A stretch of 15,881 nt of DNA, taken from NCBI GenBank assembly GCA_964409225.1, contig CAYPCM010000017.1, forward strand, positions 1 through 15,881, in the 5' to 3' direction. A program made the translations under genes and the position numbers. The notes beneath the pieces were generated by a model, which saw only the letters and a program-made list of their open reading frames with translations, was not told the DNA's origin and ran no database searches. Position 1 is the stretch's first letter; each line of letters begins with the position of its first letter. The stretch is from JACPXH01 sp964409225. GTDB taxonomy: Bacteria; Patescibacteriota; Minisyncoccia; JACPXH01. Positions 10,744 through 15,881 of this stretch are shown here, one piece after another.

Positions 10744-12456
10744 AAGTGGCTGGTTGAGAACAAGGTCAATAAGGCCAAACATGCTTTCACGGGAAGTGGC
10801 CACAAGGAGCAAATTTTGGGCTGGCAATAGCGACATGTCTATGCTTATATCCGGACTGTCGAAATTGACGTACTTCATGGTTACGCCGCGGTAGGTGTTT
10901 GTCTGCCAAACAGGCAGCGTGTTCGGGTCACTTGCCGTCATGGCGCGGGCGGCATTGCCGCCGAAGCGCGACAAACGCAGATAGGGTTCAAGGTCTTGGG
11001 TCATGGCGAGGAACGTGTCGAGCGAAGTTGTTGGTTGTTGTTTGAATTTGAAAACCATCCCGAAGCGCTGCCGGTCTAAAGACGCATTGTCGGCGAAAAA
11101 TTCGGTCTGTCCGAACCGGAAGAGGTCGAGACCTTGAAGGTCTGTTGGATTGATGAGGAGGGTTATGTCATCGAGGTCGGTGAGGTTCAGTATTTGGGCC
11201 GGGTCGAGGAAGCGGGGATTCGTCGCTGGCGGTGCGGTTTTGATGAACGCCACCTCGAATGATCGGTCTGCTACTGGCAGGGCAAATGCTTGCTGGATGA
11301 GCTGCTGCGTTTCTTCGCGCGAAATGTTTTCGTTCGCGGTCGTTACCACCGCAGAATTCATGCCGCTGATAATTGGTTTTGGCTCAAGTGTCTGGGGAGG
11401 TGGCGGCGGGGCGGGCGTCGACCGGAACTTGAACCACCAGAGCGTTCCTCCGGCCGCAGCCAGGACGACCACGGCCAGCGAGGAGGCGAGGAGGATGGAT
11501 TTTCGGCGGTTTCCGCCGGCGGCTCGCGGGACTCGCGGTGCGGCCGGTTGCGGATGCGTTGGCGCCGCAGGAGATGCCGGAGGCGCAACCGGAGGCATGG
11601 CCGGCTTCGCGGTTACTAGCGGCGGCGGGATCAAGGGATGCGGCGGTTGGGCAGGAGGCGAAAATGCCGGCTTAACCGGTTGTGTTAACGGTGCAGCTGG
11701 TTTGGGTGGCGGCAGCGGCCCGGCCACATACGGCTTTGGCGCTGGTGGCGGTGCAGGCGGAGTGGGTAAGTAGTGATAAAGCACTGCCAGCTCTGTCCTC
11801 TCTTTTTCCACAAGTTCTCCCCTACCCCCGCGTTCATAGCCAGCTATGGCTTCTTTGCGTCTTTGTACCTCCTTGGCTATTACGTCTCGTATTTCAGTGT
11901 CGTCAAGACCTGATTTTTCCTTGTCTTGAGCTATTTCAGCGTTGTGAACAGCAGATAGCAATAATCGCAATACCGAGGTTACAATTGCGTCTTGGCGTCG
12001 AGTCGCATCTTGGAGATCTGCTTGGATTTTGGCTTTAAGAATGCTTGAGATGGGTTGTGGCGAGGCCGGTGGCTTTGGCGTCGACGTGGGGCCTACTACT
12101 GGTCGTGGTATGACGGGTTGAGGTGTCGGCGGTGCCGAAAGGCTCGGTTTTGGCACAGGTGCGGCTGATAATGGTCGCGGCGGCAGGAGGGGAGGAGGAG
12201 GCGTAGGCGGCTGCGCTAAAGGCGTGGTTTTGGGCGCTAGCACACTTTCAAGCCGCGCCGGCGGCCCGGCTGGTTGAACCGGCATTATCTGGGGACGAGC
12301 GCGCTGTTCGATCGCTAACGCCTCCGGCGGGCCTGCGGTAATGGTCTGCATCCGGGGCGCTGGCGTCTGCCCTTTTCTGATGGCCTCAAGATCCTGGCTC
12401 ATGGTGCGGATAGTAATGGCCAGTGACTGTTGCGTTTTGGTTTGTGCTGGGCTCAT
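10738..12456 (-). CDS. Proline-rich single-pass membrane protein with an embedded YqeY-like domain
   Basis: A 572-aa protein. Residues 1-35 resemble a short coiled segment. Residues 41-136 are a Pro/Ala-rich linker. Residues 137-231 look like the N-terminal helical domain of GatB/YqeY proteins (KIQADLQDATRRQDAIVTSV, LLLSAVHNAEIAQ, DVIAKEVQRRKEAIAGYERG, LVEKERTELAVLYHYLP). Residues 232-315 are a second Pro-rich linker. RRKS then a membrane segment (320-342, ILLASSLAVVVLAAAGGTLWWF) lead to a roughly 215-aa C-terminal domain without recognised family. The basic residues before the segment predict that the YqeY part is cytosolic and the C-terminus outside. Free-standing YqeY is about 150 aa and its role is uncertain; the domain is related to the tRNA-binding tail of GatB. 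The ATG overlaps the pnp stop (ATGA), so translation is probably coupled. Confidence 0.8.
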   Translation of the reverse strand: MSPAQTKTQQSLAITIRTMSQDLEAIRKGQTPAPRMQTITAGPPEALAIEQRARPQIMPVQPAGPPARLESVLAPKTTPLAQPPTPPPPLLPPRPLSAAPVPKPSLSAPPTPQPVIPRPVVGPTSTPKPPASPQPISSILKAKIQADLQDATRRQDAIVTSVLRLLLSAVHNAEIAQDKEKSGLDDTEIRDVIAKEVQRRKEAIAGYERGGRGELVEKERTELAVLYHYLPTPPAPPPAPKPYVAGPLPPPKPAAPLTQPVKPAFSPPAQPPHPLIPPPLVTAKPAMPPVAPPASPAAPTHPQPAAPRVPRAAGGNRRKSILLASSLAVVVLAAAGGTLWWFKFRSTPAPPPPPQTLEPKPIISGMNSAVVTTANENISREETQQLIQQAFALPVADRSFEVAFIKTAPPATNPRFLDPAQILNLTDLDDITLLINPTDLQGLDLFRFGQTEFFADNASLDRQRFGMVFKFKQQPTTSLDTFLAMTQDLEPYLRLSRFGGNAARAMTASDPNTLPVWQTNTYRGVTMKYVNFDSPDISIDMSLLPAQNLLLVATSRESMFGLIDLVLNQPLD

Positions 12457-14660
12457 CTGGAGTGATGGCGCGGCTGATGGCTGCGGTTGTCTCGAGCGCT
12501 CTGCGGACGAGGCCCGCGTTCTCCGTCAGTGGGGTGCATTGTTTCGGCATTCGGATACCGCGCCGCCTTTAGCGACAGGCTTATTTTCCCGTTAGGGCCA
12601 AGCTCTTTGATTTTGACCGGGATTGTATCCCCTACTCTCACAATATCATCAACTCGTTCAACCCGCCACGGAGCAAGTTCGGAGATGTGGACAAGTCCGT
12701 CTTGTCCGGGCAGAAACTCGACGATGGCGCCGAAGTCCATAAGGCGCGTCACCTTGCCCTCATACACTTCGCCCACCTTGACCTCCCGCGTGATTCCCTG
12801 GATCCACGCGAGCGCTTTCTGGGCTGGTTCATCTCCGGCTAAAGAACCAATAAAGACCGTACCGTCGTCGTCGATGTCAATGGTGGCGCCGGTGTCGGCG
12901 ATGATGGCATTGATCATTTTTCCGCCCGGCCCGATCACTTCCCCGATTTTCTTCGGGTCAATTTTTATCGTGATAATGCGCGGCGCATAGCGCGAAAGAT
13001 CGGCTCTGGGGCTTGCGATGCAGCGTTCCATAACCTCTAGGATTTGGCCACGCGCCTGCTTGGCTTGGGCTAGGGTTTCGGCGAGGATCTTGGGCGTAAC
13101 CCCCTCTATTTTTACGTCCATTTGGATGGCGGTAATTCCGTCGGCAGTGCCGGCTGCCTTAAAGTCCATGTCGCCGTGATGATCCTCTGGTCCTTGGATG
13201 TCCGTTAAAATCACGTATTTCGGGTTTCGGGTTTCTGGTTTCGGGTTTTCGAACATGAGTCCCATGGCGACGCCGGCAATGTGTTTGGCAATGGGCACTC
13301 CTCCGTCCATAAGCGCCAGGGACGAGCCGCAGACCGAGGCCATGGAAGAAGAGCCGTTCGATGAAAGGATTTCTGAAACAATGCGGATGGTGTAGGGGAA
13401 TTGATCGGTTAAAGGAATGAGAGGCCTGAGCGCTCGCTCGGCGAGCGCTCCATGGCCGATTTCTCGCCGGCCCGGACCGCGCATTGGCTTTACCTCGCCC
13501 ACGGAGTAGGGGGGGAAATTGTAGTGGTGGATAAAACGTTTTTTGGTGCGTACCTCCATGCCCTCTACTAAGAGTTCGTCAGTCGGGGTGCCGAGCGTCA
13601 AAATCGAAAGCGCCTGCGTTTGTCCTCGCAGGAACAGGCCAGACCCGTGGGTGCGCGGCAAAAGCCCCACTTCAGCGTCAAGCCTACGCAGTTCTTGAGC
13701 TCTCCTGCCGTCCGGCCGTTTCCCTTTTTCGATGATGTTGCGGTGAACCGCTTTGTTTACGGCTTCTTCAAAGAGCGCGGTTACTGCTTTCGCCCTCCCT
13801 TCTCCGAGAGAGGCGGTAATGCTTGCTTGCACTTCGCTTTCCAGCGCCGCAAGTTTCGCCGAGAGCTCGGTTTTTGTGGGCGCTGCGAGTGTGTTCTCGA
13901 GCTGATCCCCGATTAAGCGCTCTACTGCTGCTTCGAGTTCTGGTTCTGCCTCGGCGAGTGCCACTTGGGCCTTGGGACGGGCGTGTTTGGCAATGATGTC
14001 TTCTTGGAATGCGATGAGCTCTGTGATGGTTTGAGAGCCGATCTCGAGGGCCTCAACAATGCGTTCTTCCGACACCTCTTTAGCGCCTGCTTCAATCATG
14101 TTGATCCGTTCTTTGGTGCCAGCGATGAACAGGTCGAGTTCGCCGGACTCGCGCTCGGTGAAAGTTGGGTTCGGTGTGAAACGACCGTCAACGCTGCCGA
14201 CTCGGCATCCGGCCACCGGACCCTGCCAAGGAATGTTTGAAGTGGCGAGCGCGAGCGATGCGCCGAGGAGTGCCGGCACATCCGGGTCGTTCGTCTCATC
14301 GATTGAGAGTACGGTAATGACAACTTGCACTTCGTTGCGCATGCGCTGATCAAAGCGGGGCCGGATGGCGCGATCAATGAGACGGCCGGTGAGAGTTGCT
14401 TCTTCGGACGGTCGCGATTCGCGTCTGACGAAACGGGACCCAAGCAATTTTCCAGCGGCGTAAAACCGCTCCTCGTACTCGACGAGTAGCGGCAGATAGT
14501 CAACGCCCTCGCGGGCGTTTTTTGTCATGAGGGCGGTGGCGAGCACGGTCGTGTCGCCGTAGCGCACCACGACCGCACCGCTGGCTTGCTCGGCCATGGC
14601 CGAGAATTCAACCGTGAGCTCACGGCCGGCGAGCTCGGTCCTGTAAGTAGTCCGTTCCAT
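12453..14660 (-). CDS. pnp: Polyribonucleotide nucleotidyltransferase (PNPase)
   Basis: A 735-aa, full-length PNPase: first RNase PH domain (about 10-145), alpha-helical linker (about 230-310), second RNase PH domain (about 312-550) with the signatures EVKPMRGPGRREIGHGALAE (389-408) and the catalytic-site stretch HHGDMDFKAAGT (494-505), KH domain with IGPGGKMI (576-583), S1 domain (about 630-697), and a short basic tail. The enzyme forms a trimer and degrades RNA 3' to 5' with phosphate, and is often in the degradosome. Residues 471-481 (ENPKPETRNPK) replace a short loop seen in other PNPases and are encoded by a heptanucleotide tandem repeat. The stop overlaps the next ATG. No close Shine-Dalgarno sequence exists; a GAGG 11 nt upstream lies in a long-range stem. 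Confidence 0.96.
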   Translation of the reverse strand: MERTTYRTELAGRELTVEFSAMAEQASGAVVVRYGDTTVLATALMTKNAREGVDYLPLLVEYEERFYAAGKLLGSRFVRRESRPSEEATLTGRLIDRAIRPRFDQRMRNEVQVVITVLSIDETNDPDVPALLGASLALATSNIPWQGPVAGCRVGSVDGRFTPNPTFTERESGELDLFIAGTKERINMIEAGAKEVSEERIVEALEIGSQTITELIAFQEDIIAKHARPKAQVALAEAEPELEAAVERLIGDQLENTLAAPTKTELSAKLAALESEVQASITASLGEGRAKAVTALFEEAVNKAVHRNIIEKGKRPDGRRAQELRRLDAEVGLLPRTHGSGLFLRGQTQALSILTLGTPTDELLVEGMEVRTKKRFIHHYNFPPYSVGEVKPMRGPGRREIGHGALAERALRPLIPLTDQFPYTIRIVSEILSSNGSSSMASVCGSSLALMDGGVPIAKHIAGVAMGLMFENPKPETRNPKYVILTDIQGPEDHHGDMDFKAAGTADGITAIQMDVKIEGVTPKILAETLAQAKQARGQILEVMERCIASPRADLSRYAPRIITIKIDPKKIGEVIGPGGKMINAIIADTGATIDIDDDGTVFIGSLAGDEPAQKALAWIQGITREVKVGEVYEGKVTRLMDFGAIVEFLPGQDGLVHISELAPWRVERVDDIVRVGDTIPVKIKELGPNGKISLSLKAARYPNAETMHPTDGERGPRPQSARDNRSHQPRHHSR
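13218..13250. repeat. TTTCGGG tandem heptamer repeat inside pnp
   Basis: On the plus strand four 7-bp units run from 13218: TTTCGGG, TTTCGGG, TTTCTGG, TTTCGGG, then TTTTCGA. Read on the minus strand they encode residues 471-481 (ENPKPETRNPK). The insertion sits in a surface loop between two conserved blocks (AGVAMGL and KYVILTDIQG), so activity is probably kept. Confidence 0.85.
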
Positions 14661-14671
14661 GTGGTTCAGAA

Positions 14672-14793
14672 CCTCGACTTCAGACTTTAGACAGCGTTCT
14701 TGGTTGTCCGCCTCGTTAGAAAATCACCAGCCAGTGGTTTTCAGCGGGGCAGGTTACCCGGGATAAACGATGTCTACCTGTCTGAAGACGAGG
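14672..14793 (-). promoter_or_regulatory. Structured pnp leader that can hide the ribosome-binding sequence
   Basis: CCTCG-A-CTTCAGAC (14672-14685) pairs with GTCTGAAG-A-CGAGG (14780-14793): 13 base pairs and one A/A mismatch, enclosing about 94 nt. An inner 8-bp hairpin (14720-14727 with 14734-14741, one G-T pair) lies within. On the mRNA the 3' arm contains GAGG, the only Shine-Dalgarno-like run before the pnp ATG. In E. coli PNPase autoregulates through a 5' leader stem cut by RNase III; this could be a counterpart, by analogy only. Confidence 0.5.
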
Positions 14794-14811
14794 CCAGAAT
14801 TAAAGAAATAA

Positions 14812-14845
14812 GTTATAGTTGTAAGAAATCATCATCTGACATCAA
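14812..14845 (-). promoter_or_regulatory. Candidate pnp promoter at the edge of the 132-bp element
   Basis: TTGATG (14845-14840), a 16-bp spacer and TACAAC (14823-14818) on the minus strand; TATAAC at 14817-14812 is an alternative -10. The start would be about 14805-14811, just before the leader stem at 14793. The TTG of the -35 box belongs to the end of the inverted-repeat element. Confidence 0.4.
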
Positions 14846-14974
14846 GCCGGGCAGGCTCTCGCTACGCGAAAATCCCCAGCGAGGATTTTCGCTGCTCTTC
14901 GGCCTCGCTCCTCCGCCTGCTGGCGGAGACCGTGCCCGCTCGGCCTCAGACGCCGCTCGAGCCTGCCCTGCTTG
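14843..14974. repeat. 132-bp element with terminal inverted repeats (MITE-like or structured RNA)
   Basis: The ends CAAGC-C-GGGCAGGCTC (14843-14858) and GAGCCTGCCC-T-GCTTG (14959-14974) are inverted repeats with one mismatch in 16 positions. Inside are a 10-bp hairpin (14866-14875 with 14883-14892), which competes with a CAGCGA/TCGCTG hairpin (14877-14882, 14889-14894), and a 7-bp hairpin CTCCGCC/GGCGGAG (14911-14917, 14922-14928). No target-site duplication is visible. It fills the gap between the NYN gene and the pnp leader. It may be a non-autonomous mobile element or an RNA-level processing structure. Confidence 0.6.
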
Positions 14975-15012
14975 GTGTAAACAACGTAAACAACACTAGC
15001 CTTTCTCACAGT

Positions 15013-15612
15013 TTAGTGGTGAAATTTGACCGCCAGCCCGGTTTCTCTCGAGGGGGAGAGATCGTGACGATCGCGTTTGCGCTCGCGCATCTCCAATTCC
15101 ACCTTGCGGGATTTTAAGAGAAAGCGGCTCGGCTCGGCCGACAGGTCCACAAAGTCGTCGGCTGCTTCTTTGAGCCGCGCTGAAGCCGAATCGCCAAATG
15201 CCATCACCTCCACCTGCTTGCCTTGGTTTTTAAGATAGTCCACCACCGGCACAAAATCGCCATCGCCCGACACAAGCCCGATCACATCCACAGACGCTGC
15301 CAGCCGGATCGCATCCACCGCGATACCCACGTCCCAGTCGGCTTTTTTAGCGCCGCCGTAAAAAACCTGCAGATCCTTTATTTTCGTCTCTATGCCTTGA
15401 CGGGTTAACGCCTCAAAAAATGGTTTTTCTTCTTCCACGTCAGACCGCACCACGTAGGCGACAGCACGCACAAGTTTGCGGTCAGCCACCGCCGCTTTCA
15501 CTACCTCGTCAAAGTTTACTCTGGCCTTGTGCAGGTGCTTGGCCGAGTGGTACATGTTTTGTACGTCAATGAGCACCGCGACCCGCTGTTCTTTATGTTT
15601 GATTACGGGCAT
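15013..15612 (-). CDS. NYN-domain (LabA/DUF88-type) protein, putative RNase
   Basis: A 199-aa protein. The NYN fold, a PIN-like nuclease domain, is marked by VAVLIDVQNMYHSAK (D16, N19), KKADWDVGIAVDAIRLA (D94, D100) and LVSGDGDFVPVVDYLKNQGK (D117, D119). These acidic residues form the usual metal-binding pocket, so catalytic activity on RNA is plausible though not proven. The C-terminal 45 residues are strongly basic and helical (LLKSRKVELEMRERKRDRHD) and may bind RNA. There is no membrane segment; it is cytosolic. It lies between rpsO and pnp on the same strand, two genes that are adjacent in many bacteria, which suggests a role in RNA turnover. No clear ribosome-binding site precedes the ATG; it may be co-transcribed with rpsO. 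Confidence 0.88.
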   Translation of the reverse strand: MPVIKHKEQRVAVLIDVQNMYHSAKHLHKARVNFDEVVKAAVADRKLVRAVAYVVRSDVEEEKPFFEALTRQGIETKIKDLQVFYGGAKKADWDVGIAVDAIRLAASVDVIGLVSGDGDFVPVVDYLKNQGKQVEVMAFGDSASARLKEAADDFVDLSAEPSRFLLKSRKVELEMRERKRDRHDLSPSRETGLAVKFHH

Positions 15613-15667
15613 ACCCGGTTGCTACAACTTCTATGGTTAGAGTTCACCTCAAGATTTACGATGAATT

Positions 15668-15679
15668 CGAGCAAGCTCG
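15668..15679 (-). terminator. Small hairpin just after rpsO
   Basis: CGAGC-AA-GCTCG (15668-15672 with 15675-15679) lies directly after the rpsO stop codon. The stem is only 5 bp and no T-run follows, so it is more likely a stability or processing element than a full terminator. Confidence 0.25.
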
Positions 15680-15680
15680 C

Positions 15681-15881
15681 TTACGCTTTGGCCTTAAGCC
15701 CAACTTTGCGCACAATCGCCTGATAGCGTTTTTTGTCTTCGGTTAGAAGGTAGTCAAGGAGACGTTTACGTTTCGCCACCATTTTAAGCAGCCCTCGGCG
15801 CGAATGGTTGTCTTTGGTATGTTTCAGCAGGTGCTGGCGGAGTTCTTCGATTTCTTCGGTAAAGAGCGCAATTTGAACCTC
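15681..15881 (-). CDS. rpsO: 30S ribosomal protein S15, C-terminal part
   Basis: The minus-strand frame enters from the right edge and runs 66 codons to the TAA at 15683-15681. The sequence EVQIALFTEEIEELRQHLLK followed by HTKDNHSRRGLLKMVAKRKRLLDYL is diagnostic for S15: the H...D-HSRRGLL loop contacts 16S rRNA helices in the central domain. S15 is a primary binder in 30S assembly. The full protein is about 88 aa, so roughly 22 residues are missing beyond the window. The rpsO-pnp order is widespread in bacteria; here a NYN gene and a structured spacer lie between them. Confidence 0.95.
   Translation of the reverse strand, partial: EVQIALFTEEIEELRQHLLKHTKDNHSRRGLLKMVAKRKRLLDYLLTEDKKRYQAIVRKVGLKAKA

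Noticed and set aside
13428..13450. 10-bp perfect palindrome inside pnp
   Set aside because: It encodes the conserved GHGALAERAL peptide of PNPase, so the symmetry follows from codon choice for invariant residues and is not an inserted element.
14700..14999. 99-codon plus-strand frame upstream of pnp
   Set aside because: It spans the leader stem and the inverted-repeat element, lacks a ribosome-binding site, and has the low-complexity Ala/Arg/Pro composition of a chance frame.

Overview
The window looks like a chromosomal segment of a small-genome bacterium, most likely of the Candidate Phyla Radiation (Patescibacteria). Supporting traits are compact single-domain proteins, a stand-alone receiver protein, a TrmB-type HTH regulator, a NYN-domain nuclease, a membrane-anchored LysM/M23 peptidase, a proline-rich single-pass membrane protein, and several promoters whose -10 box sits only 5-11 nt before the start codon (leaderless mRNAs). 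Base composition is moderately GC-rich. TGA ends several genes, so the UGA-to-Gly code of Gracilibacteria/SR1 does not apply. The lineage is inferred from gene content, not from a marker tree.

Layout. Bases 1-115 hold the N-terminus of rsmA (minus). Bases 235-4777 are an accessory stretch with genes on both strands: an unrecognised 316-aa protein, a Nudix hydrolase, a small antitoxin-like gene overlapping a Doc/Fic toxin, an unrecognised Cys-containing protein (minus), a stand-alone response regulator (minus) and a TrmB-like regulator. The toxin-antitoxin pair lies between two copies of a roughly 57-bp repeat, and the response-regulator gene lies among many palindromes. From 4871 the content is mainly housekeeping: a UvrD/PcrA helicase (minus), a LysM-LysM-M23 cell-wall protein (plus), ComM/YifB and a DksA/TraR-like zinc-finger protein (minus), then a 500-bp non-coding region that looks like a complete small-RNA transcription unit. 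Next comes a minus-strand RNA-metabolism block read right to left: rpsO (partial), a NYN nuclease, pnp, and a proline-rich membrane protein that starts inside the pnp stop codon.

How the parts relate. rpsO, NYN, pnp and the Pro-rich/YqeY gene run in one direction, and PNPase with a NYN nuclease suggests an RNA-turnover locus. ComM and the DksA-like gene form a two-gene operon. The toxin, Nudix and orphan regulator genes look like cargo. The least ordinary items are: a YqeY-like domain embedded in a proline-rich transmembrane protein; in-frame insertions in two housekeeping genes (a palindrome in uvrD, a heptanucleotide tandem repeat in pnp); a structured pnp leader that can hide the only ribosome-binding-like sequence; a 132-bp element with terminal inverted repeats upstream of pnp; and the candidate small RNA near 10285-10568.
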